A stretch of DNA of 64,000 nucleotides from Wenyingzhuangia aestuarii (GTDB lineage Bacteria > Bacteroidota > Bacteroidia > Flavobacteriales > Flavobacteriaceae). The notes beneath the pieces are model-generated. The model made no database searches and had not been told where the DNA came from. It saw only the letters and a list, made by a program, of their open reading frames with translations. This document shows positions 56,000 through 64,000 of this stretch, piece by piece. Positions within the stretch are counted from its first letter, which is position 1, and every line of letters starts with the position of its first letter. Where the stretch lies: positions 1 through 64,000 of the forward strand of contig NZ_JAATJG010000003.1 of NCBI RefSeq assembly GCF_011927765.1, in the 5' to 3' direction. The translations under genes and the position numbers were made by a program.

Positions 56000-57526
56000 A
56001 TGGCATTGCCTATTGTAAACTCAATTATTTCGTGGTTTCTTAAAAAAAGAAAACATCAAGTAGAACTTTTTGTAAAGTATCCTGTAGAGGTACAAATTGA
56101 ACAAATGTTACAACTACTAAGAACTGCAGCTAAAACTAGCTATGGAGAAATATATGAGTTTAAAACAATTAAAACCTATGAGGATTTTAAAACTAAAATT
56201 CCGTTAATAAACTACGAGGGACTAAGCCCTTATATTCAAGAACAAAGAACCACAGGCAACAGTATTCTTTGGCCCAACAAAATTAAATGGTACGCTAAAT
56301 CTAGCGGTACTACCAATTCTAAAAGCAAGTTTATTCCTGTGAGTGAAGATGCCATTAAACAATGCCATTTTAAAGGAGGAAAAGACATGCTAACTTTATT
56401 TTGCAACAACAATGAAGATGCAAAATTATTTACCGGTAAAAATTTACGACTTGGAGGTAGTAGTGCTGTGTACGAAGACAACGATGCTTACTTTGGTGAC
56501 TTATCTGCTATTATTATAGAAAACTTACCGCTATGGGCAGACATGAGCAGTGCTCCTAAACAAGAAGTGGCTTTAATGTCTGAATGGGAATCTAAAATGG
56601 ATGCCATTATTAAAGAAACGGTGAACGAAAATATTACAAGTTTAGCTGGAGTGCCATCGTGGATGCTAGTTCTACTAGAACGTGTGTTAAAATATACTGG
56701 AAAAAATAACATTTTAGAGGTATGGCCTAACCTAGAGGTTTATTTTCATGGAGGAGTAAATTTTAATCCTTATAGAGAACAATACAAAAAATTAATTCCT
56801 TCTGATACGTTTAAATATTACGAAACCTACAATGCTTCCGAAGGCTTTTTTGCTATTCAGGATCAAAACAACAGTGATGAGCTGTTACTAATGTTAGATT
56901 ACGGAATTTTTTATGAATTTATTCCTATGGATGAGTATAAAAGTATTCACTCTAACACAATTGCATTATCCGAAGTAGAAGTTGATAAGAATTATGCAAT
57001 GGTGATTACCACCAACGCTGGTTTATGGAGATATATTATTGGTGATACTATTAAATTTACATCTATTACTCCACACCGAATTAAAATAACAGGAAGAACC
57101 AAACATTTTATTAATGCTTTTGGAGAAGAACTGATTATTGAAAATGCTGAAGAAGCTTTAACAATTGCTTGTAACAAAACCAATGCATTGATTAAAGAAT
57201 ATACTGCTGCTCCTATTTTTATGGCAGAAAACGAAAAAGGAAGCCATGAATGGTTAATTGAGTTTGAACAAGACCCAAGTAGTATAACTGATTTTCAAAA
57301 TGCTTTAGATACTGCCTTACAAAACATCAACTCAGATTATGAAGCAAAGAGATACAAAGATATTACCTTAACCCTACCTGTAATAAGTATTGCTAGTAAA
57401 GACCAATTTCACTATTGGTTAAAAAGCAAAAACAAATTAGGGGGGCAACACAAAGTACCAAGGTTATATAACGATCGGACTTTTATAGACGAAATAAAAC
57501 AATATCAACTAGAACAACACTCTTAG
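56000..57526 (+). CDS. GH3-family (auxin-responsive-promoter-like) acyl-adenylate-forming protein
   Basis: 508 aa, ANL-superfamily fold. KIKWYAKSSGTTNSKSKFIPVS is the ATP-binding P-loop; YNASEGFFAIQD is motif A5 and the C-terminal WRYIIGDTIKFT with ITGRTKHFINAFGEE is the hinge region. In plants GH3 enzymes join amino acids to jasmonate or auxin; bacterial substrates are unknown. It converges on the next gene with a four-base overlap. Confidence 0.9.
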   Translation: MALPIVNSIISWFLKKRKHQVELFVKYPVEVQIEQMLQLLRTAAKTSYGEIYEFKTIKTYEDFKTKIPLINYEGLSPYIQEQRTTGNSILWPNKIKWYAKSSGTTNSKSKFIPVSEDAIKQCHFKGGKDMLTLFCNNNEDAKLFTGKNLRLGGSSAVYEDNDAYFGDLSAIIIENLPLWADMSSAPKQEVALMSEWESKMDAIIKETVNENITSLAGVPSWMLVLLERVLKYTGKNNILEVWPNLEVYFHGGVNFNPYREQYKKLIPSDTFKYYETYNASEGFFAIQDQNNSDELLLMLDYGIFYEFIPMDEYKSIHSNTIALSEVEVDKNYAMVITTNAGLWRYIIGDTIKFTSITPHRIKITGRTKHFINAFGEELIIENAEEALTIACNKTNALIKEYTAAPIFMAENEKGSHEWLIEFEQDPSSITDFQNALDTALQNINSDYEAKRYKDITLTLPVISIASKDQFHYWLKSKNKLGGQHKVPRLYNDRTFIDEIKQYQLEQHS

Positions 57527-59298
57527 TTTTCTATAATTACATCTTTTAAAATAGGTTCTATAGTATGTCTAGGAATGTCTTCAATTTTCATAAAAATTAA
57601 GGCATCAATAGCATCATTAAAATCCTGATCTATATTATAGGCAACAAATTTTGCATTTTGCTTAATGTATTGTTTAATTAAAACAGGCAGTCGTAATTTA
57701 TCACCCTCTACCTCTTTAATCAACTTATCTAGCTTTTTAACATCACCGTTAATCTGATTCTCTAAGTAAAATTTTTCACTATCTGTTAAGTCAACCTCAA
57801 ATGGGGTTTTAGAGCTTATGTAATTTTTAACCTCATTATTGCTATAGTACTTGTCTAAAAAGTACATCAACGTAGATTTTGAATAATTGGTAAACAAATT
57901 ACTAATAGTGGCTCCTCCCATTAAATATTTATATTGAGGATATTTAACAGTTACGGCAGCAATTCCTCTCCATAGTAAAAATAAAGGCATAGGTTTTTGT
58001 TGAAATTCTGGCACAATAAAAGCCCTTCCCATTTCTATAGTTTCCGGAAGCTTTACATCCATTTCTGATGAAAATTTAAAAAAATTAGCTACGTAAAAAC
58101 TTTGAAAACCTCCACGCTTAAAAATTTCTTCCCCTAACCCCATACGATAAGCACCTACAAATTTTTGCTCTTCTTTATTCCACAAAATTAAATGATGGTA
58201 ATAATCGTCATATTTATCGGTATCGCATTTTTTATTAGTTCCTTCTCCAATCAACCTAAAGGTAATTTCTCTAAGTCTACCTATCTCTTCCATTAAGTTT
58301 GGAATTAAAACGGCTTTGGTAAAAAACACTTCATACTCATTAGATACAAACAATCTTTTTTTCTGTTCTCTAATAGCATCAATCTCTTTGCAAATATCTT
58401 CTTGATTTTTGGGCAAAGCAACTTGCTTAACGCGTTTTTTTAAACGTTTTCTGTATTGTTTTACCAACTTTTTTTTCCTTAGAAAGGATTTGGACAACAA
58501 ATAAGTTTTCTCTCTTAAAAAGTTGTTTAAAACAGTTAAGTCATCTATTTTTTGGATTTCCTTTTCTTTAATGGGTGCTCCAATTTTAATATGAATGACT
58601 TGTCTTTTTTTATTACCAAGTTCCGATGGTAATTTTAACGTTCTTAACACAGGACTTAATTTAGCTAGCAAATAAAAAAGCCAGCTATTTTTAGCATGGA
58701 AATAAATTGGGACTACAGGTACATTTGCTTTTTTGATAAGCCTAATAGCTCCATCTTCCCAAGTTTTATCAACATATATATTTCTCTCTTTTGTAGTAGA
58801 AACTTCTCCTGCAGGAAAAATACCTAAAGAATTACCTTCTTTTAAATGTTTTAAAGCCGTGATTAATCCTTTAACACTAGATTGATCTTGTTTTCGATCA
58901 TCAAAGGGATTTACAGGTAAAATATATGGGCTTACAGGAGCTTGTTTTTGTAATAAAAAATTTGCGATGACTTTATAATCAGCTCTAATTTCTAACACAT
59001 TTTTTAACAATAGAACTCCATCTATTCCTCCTAAAGGATGATTAGAAATGGTAATAAAACTTCCTTCTCTTGGAATTTTATCTAAGTCCGATTGAGAAAC
59101 TTGAAACTTAATTTCGTACTCTTCTAACAAACCATTTAAATAAGGTAAAATGGGTTTGTGTTTGTATTTGTCATACACCTTATTCGCTTTGTTTAGTTGG
59201 GTAACGAATAAAAAAAACTTCCCTATTAAAAAACCTAATACAGGAATCTTATCAAGCTTTAATAAAGCTGCAAAATCTTTTGAACTCACTAACGACAT
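57523..59298 (-). CDS. Bifunctional acyltransferase: PlsC-type domain fused to a GNAT/hemolysin-type domain (OlsF-like)
   Basis: 591 aa. The N-terminal domain is a lysophospholipid acyltransferase: SNHPLGGIDG (residues 85-94, NHx4D) and FPAGEVS. From about 320 on is a GNAT-like N-acyltransferase (EVFFTKAVLIPN...YRMGLGEEIFKRGGF) of the OlsB/hemolysin type. Fusions of this order make amino-acid lipids such as ornithine lipids. Bacteroidota also make glycine and sulfonolipids by this route, so the head group is open. The upstream TTG (59304) is not needed. Confidence 0.85.
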   Translation of the reverse strand: MSLVSSKDFAALLKLDKIPVLGFLIGKFFLFVTQLNKANKVYDKYKHKPILPYLNGLLEEYEIKFQVSQSDLDKIPREGSFITISNHPLGGIDGVLLLKNVLEIRADYKVIANFLLQKQAPVSPYILPVNPFDDRKQDQSSVKGLITALKHLKEGNSLGIFPAGEVSTTKERNIYVDKTWEDGAIRLIKKANVPVVPIYFHAKNSWLFYLLAKLSPVLRTLKLPSELGNKKRQVIHIKIGAPIKEKEIQKIDDLTVLNNFLREKTYLLSKSFLRKKKLVKQYRKRLKKRVKQVALPKNQEDICKEIDAIREQKKRLFVSNEYEVFFTKAVLIPNLMEEIGRLREITFRLIGEGTNKKCDTDKYDDYYHHLILWNKEEQKFVGAYRMGLGEEIFKRGGFQSFYVANFFKFSSEMDVKLPETIEMGRAFIVPEFQQKPMPLFLLWRGIAAVTVKYPQYKYLMGGATISNLFTNYSKSTLMYFLDKYYSNNEVKNYISSKTPFEVDLTDSEKFYLENQINGDVKKLDKLIKEVEGDKLRLPVLIKQYIKQNAKFVAYNIDQDFNDAIDALIFMKIEDIPRHTIEPILKDVIIEN

Positions 59299-59330
59299 AA
59301 TCAAACTATTAATTCATAGCTAGCAAGAAT

Positions 59331-59366
59331 AAAAAAAAACCTTCAGCATTACTGAAGGTTTCTTTT
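59331..59366 (-). terminator. Terminator of the gld operon
   Basis: AACCTTCAGCATTACTGAAGGTT (59339-59361) hairpin with A9 on the plus strand, giving the U-run for the minus-strand transcript. Confidence 0.88.
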
Positions 59367-59390
59367 ATATAAATATTAATAAATTGTAAT

Positions 59391-60302
59391 CTAATAGGTC
59401 CACATATCGGATTCTAGATTTCTAATTTCATCTTTAATTTTTTCTGCCTCTCTTAATTGGAATAAAGAATTCCCTCTTATATATTCGTTAATACTTCTAT
59501 TACCAAACATGTTTTCTTCTTTAATAATTACCGATGAAAACGCTCTAGTATTTAAAATATAATCATAAGATTCTACGTGAGCTGCAAATCCATTTTTAGT
59601 AGGATGAGAGTTGTGCAATACCGTTCTAGCATCAGGATAGAACACCCAAAACAAAGGATAAAATGCATCATCCATAATATCATCTCTACCAATAGTTTGT
59701 ACATCTGGAGCCATAGGTGCAATGGCTAACAAACGATAATTCATTTGACCTGTTATCTTATTAAAATACCAAATTCCTTTAATTTGATATGATTGAATAT
59801 CTTGCGCTTTGATAAAGTTTTTATCAATATACTCATCAATATTAGTCTCTCCTTGATTTAACATGTCATAACCATAACTAGCTGTATCAATTCTTACTAA
59901 TTTCTTTTCAACCTCAGATACAGGTAATTTATTAATGAATTGTGAATCTTCATACACCTCTGTAATTTTACCATTTCTGATATTGTCTAACAAAGTTGAA
60001 AACAAAGACTTTGTATTGGCTAATACATTTTCTTCATTAATTGGATAATACAATCTATAGTTTTGTTTTTGATACAAATCTATAGACTCCCAAACTACTT
60101 TAGACCACAAAATATCACGCTCATCAACATATTCATATGGTAATGGCTTGTCGTGATCTAAACGCACTCTGTCTTCTGACTTTGCTCCAATTTCACTTGC
60201 CTTTTTTGCATTTAACAAACCGTAGTTTGATTGTGAAAAAGCAATTAAAGTTGTTGCAAAAAACAAAAACATAAATGCACTAACTAACTTATAATTCTTC
60301 AT
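59391..60302 (-). CDS. gldN: Gliding motility / type IX secretion protein GldN
   Basis: 303 aa. Signal peptide (to about residue 24, IAFSQ), then the periplasmic domain with YEYVDERDILWSKVVWESIDLYQKQNYRLYYP, characteristic of GldN/PorN. GldN forms a ring with GldK at the outer membrane side of the T9SS. Last gene of the gldK-L-M-N operon, with a terminator downstream. Confidence 0.95.
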   Translation of the reverse strand: MKNYKLVSAFMFLFFATTLIAFSQSNYGLLNAKKASEIGAKSEDRVRLDHDKPLPYEYVDERDILWSKVVWESIDLYQKQNYRLYYPINEENVLANTKSLFSTLLDNIRNGKITEVYEDSQFINKLPVSEVEKKLVRIDTASYGYDMLNQGETNIDEYIDKNFIKAQDIQSYQIKGIWYFNKITGQMNYRLLAIAPMAPDVQTIGRDDIMDDAFYPLFWVFYPDARTVLHNSHPTKNGFAAHVESYDYILNTRAFSSVIIKEENMFGNRSINEYIRGNSLFQLREAEKIKDEIRNLESDMWTY

Positions 60303-60310
60303 TCTAGTTC

Positions 60311-61870
60311 TTAATTAGAAATTTCTACACTAATTGGTAATACTTCTTTAAGCTTATACGATGAGTTTCCAATAATACTTGCTCTAATACCAAAGATAGT
60401 AACAATATCTCCTCTTTTAGCAGATGCAATCGCTTTTTGAGCCTGAGAATTCATTCTATTTCCGTTTACTATTACAGTAGTTTTACCTGGAACCTTTACT
60501 TTAAAACTTAATACTTTTAAATCTAAATCAAAAACAAAATCAGGTAAACCAGCTGCTACAGATGATTTTGCTAAACTTGTTTTAGGCATTGTTATAGAAC
60601 CATATTCACCTCTAATACTTGCCATTGCTTGCGGTACATCTTTAATTCTAAACGTTACTGGTGGAGATTTAATTGTTTCTCCAGAGTCTGTTGTTCCACT
60701 AACATTTATACTTACAGTTTTACCTGTACCTGGTTTTAACATATAGCTAGATCCACTTTGTTTTCTTAAACCAGAAGCACTTGCTTTTACTTTTGTAGGG
60801 CTAATACCTGGCATAGAAATAGTAATAGGATTGTCTAAACCTCTATAAACTACATTCATTTTATCTGCAGAAACAATAGCTTGATTAGAGCCTGCTACTA
60901 CTGAATAATTTCCATTTACAGGAACCACTACTGGTTTACCGTTTTCAATAAATGTAAAGCTTCCCACAATAGGTCTATCTCCTACTGCTCCCGCTTTAAA
61001 TTTATAAACAACCTTACCGTCTACAAAGTTTTTAGAATTTTTTAAATCTATTTTAGCTCCGTTAATTTTAACTTCATTAGGAACTTTTGTATCATCCTTA
61101 CTTGCTAAAAATACTGTTGCCTCTACATTGTCTCCTGGGCTAAATGTATTCTTATTTAACTTTACAAAAGCTTCTAAATTTGTTGCTGATGTAGCTTTCT
61201 TTAAACGTCCAGAAATAAAACTACTTAATGTTTCGTTTTCAATACTCAACACTACATTCTCCATGCTAGATAATACAGCTAAAGAACCTATAGATGGCAA
61301 ACCGTAAAAATTATAGTTTAACCATGGAATGTTAACACCATCAACTTTTGTTGGCTTTGTATCAAAACTCGCATTTATCTGATTTTTTACAGTTGGATCT
61401 TCTACCAATTGTAACATTTCTGTTCTATACTTTTGAACTGTTTCTATAAATCTTTTACCCGTTTTAGAAGCACCATTTGCACTAAATAAATAACTATCTA
61501 CCACCTCACTTTTATCCATATCTGCTGCAGGTAATTTACCTGTTTCAGGATCCTTTTCTACTGAGGATATAATTTTAGTTTTTAAAAGAGTTAATTCATT
61601 TATCAATTCTTCAGATAATTCTCTTACCTGTTCTCCCTTTTTGTATAACACTCCATATTGAGCTTCATTTTCTTGACTCAATCTTTTTAACTCTGCTAAA
61701 GTCTCTTTATTCTTAACTATGTTTGTTTCTATAGTACTTTCAGAACTATCAAACAATTTAGAAAAAGCCTCCATAACCTCCGACGATACGTTTAATGCTA
61801 ACATTGCCATTAGCACTAAATACATCAGATTTATCATTTTCTGTCTAGGGCTTTGTTTACCTACTGCCAT
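60311..61870 (-). CDS. gldM: Gliding motor / type IX secretion protein GldM
   Basis: 519 aa. One transmembrane helix (about 13-32, MINLMYLVLMAMLALNVSSE) and a large periplasmic part of repeated beta domains (SVVAGSNQAIVSADKMNVVYRGL). GldM/PorM spans the periplasm and transmits energy from the GldL motor to GldK and GldN. Length and order within the operon are normal. Confidence 0.95.
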   Translation of the reverse strand: MAVGKQSPRQKMINLMYLVLMAMLALNVSSEVMEAFSKLFDSSESTIETNIVKNKETLAELKRLSQENEAQYGVLYKKGEQVRELSEELINELTLLKTKIISSVEKDPETGKLPAADMDKSEVVDSYLFSANGASKTGKRFIETVQKYRTEMLQLVEDPTVKNQINASFDTKPTKVDGVNIPWLNYNFYGLPSIGSLAVLSSMENVVLSIENETLSSFISGRLKKATSATNLEAFVKLNKNTFSPGDNVEATVFLASKDDTKVPNEVKINGAKIDLKNSKNFVDGKVVYKFKAGAVGDRPIVGSFTFIENGKPVVVPVNGNYSVVAGSNQAIVSADKMNVVYRGLDNPITISMPGISPTKVKASASGLRKQSGSSYMLKPGTGKTVSINVSGTTDSGETIKSPPVTFRIKDVPQAMASIRGEYGSITMPKTSLAKSSVAAGLPDFVFDLDLKVLSFKVKVPGKTTVIVNGNRMNSQAQKAIASAKRGDIVTIFGIRASIIGNSSYKLKEVLPISVEISN

Positions 61871-61912
61871 AAAAATTTAGTTTTTTTGTTATTACTAGCT
61901 TATATGCAGAGA

Positions 61913-62575
61913 TTACTTATTCCCCATTGCACTTAACATACCTCCATACACATTATTTAATGAAGCTATATTTTTAGACAACGTTTCCATTTGTTTTGTT
62001 AATTCTTCTGATTTTTCAGAAACTGAACTTACCAACTTAGATTGATTATTTAATACTTCCATTTGAGCAGATTGTACTTTCGTCATACTATCTTCTTGAG
62101 TAGCATACATAGAGTTAATCTTTTCTAAGTGATTTGCTGCAGAATTAATTTCTTTGTTATACTTACTAGTATCGGCAACAGAACTTGAACTTTCTCCAAT
62201 TTGTTTTGCAGCAGCAGACAAATTATTCATGCTTGTTGTTAATTTGTTAATTACATCTGCATCTAAATTAGAAGCAGCTAACATTTCATCTATCTTTTTA
62301 GTTAAAACTCCTTCTGGACTTTCTTTTTCTTTTTTTGTAGATCCCATACCTCCTGCTAATTCAGGATACACTAATGACCAATCTAACTCCTCTTGTGGCA
62401 AAGGTTCAAATGCTGATAATAAGAAAATTAAAGCTTCGGTACCTAAACCTACAATTAACATTAGGTTTGCATTAGGCATGTGGATAATTTTAAACAAAGC
62501 CCCAATAATAACGATAGCTCCTCCAATACCATAGGCCATTGCCATAAACTTTTTAAATCCTTTTGAGTGTAACAT
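61913..62575 (-). CDS. gldL: Gliding motor / type IX secretion protein GldL
   Basis: 220 aa. Two transmembrane helices (about 11-28 and 35-55); the second contains GLGTEALIFLLSAFEP, whose Glu is the proton-path residue of the motor in studied homologues. The C-terminal cytoplasmic region is coiled-coil-like with repeated KxxxLxx. GldL with GldM forms the proton-driven T9SS/gliding motor. Confidence 0.94.
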   Translation of the reverse strand: MLHSKGFKKFMAMAYGIGGAIVIIGALFKIIHMPNANLMLIVGLGTEALIFLLSAFEPLPQEELDWSLVYPELAGGMGSTKKEKESPEGVLTKKIDEMLAASNLDADVINKLTTSMNNLSAAAKQIGESSSSVADTSKYNKEINSAANHLEKINSMYATQEDSMTKVQSAQMEVLNNQSKLVSSVSEKSEELTKQMETLSKNIASLNNVYGGMLSAMGNK

Positions 62576-62606
62576 AGTATAGTATAATTTATTTAATCTA
62601 GTTTTT

Positions 62607-63995
62607 TTAATAATCTAATCCTCCCCATCTAGCTTCACCTAAATAGTCTTGTACAGTTCTAAATCCAATGTAAGATTTAGCAGAATCTGCATATTCGTAA
62701 TCTTGTGTACTTACTTCTAAAAAATAAGCAATGTCTTTCCAAGATCCACCTCTAATTACTTTTCGTTTATTGGTAGGATCATCTACATCAACATTTAAAG
62801 ATGATGTTACATAAGATGCTGAAGTATTGTAAGCTGTAGATGTCCATTCTGACACGTTTCCTGCCATGTTATACAATCCATAATCATTTGCTTGAAATGA
62901 TAAAGCTTCTACAGTATAAGTAAATCCATCTGCAGCTAAATTATTACGCTTAGGTCTAAAGTTTGCTAAATAGTAACCATGTCTATCCGTTACATATGGA
63001 CCTCCCCATGGATATTTACCGTTTTCTATACCTCCTCTAGCAGCAAATTCCCATTCAGCCTCTGTAGGTAATCTAAAATCTGGTGTTTGTACTCCTGACC
63101 CTATTGCTTTTAAATAGTCATTTTTCTTTTTAGTTCTCCAATTACAGAAAGCTTTAGCCTGATTCCAGCTAACTCCAACAACCGGATACTCTTCGTAAGC
63201 CGTGTGCCAAAAGTAATTCTTAACCATTACGTCGTTATGAGAGTAAGCAAAATCTTTAGCCCACACAGCTGTATCTGGATATACATTAATATCTACCTCA
63301 TCATAAACATTCTTTTTAGCAACATTCATAATGTTACTTTTGTGCTTAGATAAATATGAATACTTTAATAAAGAAATATCAAAAACTCTAACATTTCCAG
63401 CATCATCGCTTGGTAAATATAATTGATCCATTACCTCTGCATATTCTTCATCTGGAAACTCATCAGCTCTCCACATTAAGGGTACACTCCAATTTAAAGG
63501 CAAAGTTCCTTTATGATTTTGACTAATCACTCCATAAGTTTTAATCATGTATTTTTGGTAAGGAGTATAGTTTTCTTCTTCAGCAGCACTTCCTATTTTT
63601 GGTTCGATGTATTTGTAATCTGCAATAGAAAAACGTTTATCATCTTCTTTAGAAGCACCAACAATAGACTCTGCATAATTGGCTAACTCTGTTCTTACGA
63701 TAGAATCTCTAACCCAGTATACAAATTCTTTATATTCGCTATTGGTAATTTCAGTATCATCCATAAAAAATTCTTTTACAGATACAGATCTAGGAGGAAC
63801 TTCAAATCCACCCCACCTATTTTCTTCTGTTTTACCCATAGTAAAAGAACCTCCTGGAACCAAAACCATACCGAACGGTTTTTCTGCAAACCATGCAGTT
63901 TCTGCTTTTGATCCTATAAGTTCTCCACGATCACCAAAACCTCCACAACTAACCAGTGTAGTTATTATCATGGAAAGGAACAGTATTTTCTTCAT
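62607..63995 (-). CDS. gldK: Gliding motility / type IX secretion lipoprotein GldK
   Basis: 462 aa, complete at the window edge. Lipobox LVSC with C17 acceptor. The core is a formylglycine-generating-enzyme/sulfatase-modifying fold (MVLVPGGSFTMG, PVVGVSWNQAKAFCNWR, RLPTEAEWEFAARGG, NMAGNVSEW, VIRGGSW) used structurally in GldK/PorK; it is not expected to be catalytic. First gene of the operon; its promoter is outside the window. Confidence 0.95.
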   Translation of the reverse strand: MKKILFLSMIITTLVSCGGFGDRGELIGSKAETAWFAEKPFGMVLVPGGSFTMGKTEENRWGGFEVPPRSVSVKEFFMDDTEITNSEYKEFVYWVRDSIVRTELANYAESIVGASKEDDKRFSIADYKYIEPKIGSAAEEENYTPYQKYMIKTYGVISQNHKGTLPLNWSVPLMWRADEFPDEEYAEVMDQLYLPSDDAGNVRVFDISLLKYSYLSKHKSNIMNVAKKNVYDEVDINVYPDTAVWAKDFAYSHNDVMVKNYFWHTAYEEYPVVGVSWNQAKAFCNWRTKKKNDYLKAIGSGVQTPDFRLPTEAEWEFAARGGIENGKYPWGGPYVTDRHGYYLANFRPKRNNLAADGFTYTVEALSFQANDYGLYNMAGNVSEWTSTAYNTSASYVTSSLNVDVDDPTNKRKVIRGGSWKDIAYFLEVSTQDYEYADSAKSYIGFRTVQDYLGEARWGGLDY

Positions 63996-64000
63996 ATTGT

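Noticed and set aside
62607-63995. Formylglycine-generating enzyme
   Set aside because: The fold is FGE/sulfatase-modifying-like, but the lipobox, operon order gldK-L-M-N and sequence make GldK the clear call.

Overview
The window is a low-GC chromosome segment from a member of the Flavobacteriaceae (Bacteroidota). The evidence is a gldK-gldL-gldM-gldN gliding / type IX secretion operon at one edge, a short primary sigma factor without region 1.1, start sites without Shine-Dalgarno sequences, and many upstream boxes of the Bacteroidota promoter form TAnnTTTG. Almost every gene has a family-level identification. Rho-independent terminators with long T-runs separate most transcription units.

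Layout. 1-174: right end of a decayed IS3-family element (frameshifted transposase tail plus terminal inverted repeat). 445-3656: queA, rlmN, a SemiSWEET-type transporter and a lipoprotein. 3771-17120: the thiamine region. A TPP riboswitch precedes thiS-thiC-tenI-like-(four-helix-bundle gene)-thiD-(four-helix-bundle gene)-thiE-thiG-thiH, followed by a thiamine-binding-protein homologue, a PnuC/PnuT-type permease and a P-loop kinase. A second TPP riboswitch precedes a TonB-dependent receptor. A separate unit then carries a degenerate second ThiE and a ThiF/MoeB-rhodanese protein. Together these give de novo synthesis of the thiazole and pyrimidine halves, their coupling, and salvage across both membranes. 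ThiL and the sulfur-mobilising desulfurase are not in the window.

17129-22720 (minus): a small PH-like protein, then gatC-gatA and a 1113-codon gene in which GatB is fused to a complete aspartyl-tRNA synthetase. The joining linker is built from repeat-like sequence of the kind found in intergenic spacers. The AspRS part has residues typical of non-discriminating enzymes, so the locus looks like a covalently assembled tRNA-dependent Asn (and possibly Gln) pathway. I regard this as the most notable object in the window.

22891-36035: an outer-membrane porin with an SLC13 transporter, gyrB, two secreted proteins, mdh, pirin, a missed CPXCG mini-protein (31628-31804), a two-gene membrane pair, and TrkH/TrkA. 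36096-43649: radC, a polysaccharide-type block (deacetylase, acyltransferase, asparagine-synthase-like enzyme, flippase), rarA and an OsmC protein. 43757-55935: PAP2 phosphatase, TatA, LeuA, a helical-repeat protein, truA, nhaA, rpsO, pnp, rpoD, rpe, transaldolase and a DUF2797 protein. 56000-63995: a GH3-family protein, a fused acyltransferase of the ornithine/glycine-lipid type, and gldN-gldM-gldL-gldK on the minus strand.

No tRNA, rRNA, CRISPR array or prophage was recognised. Apart from the thi spacers, the only gene-free stretch over 300 bases is 25603-26085.
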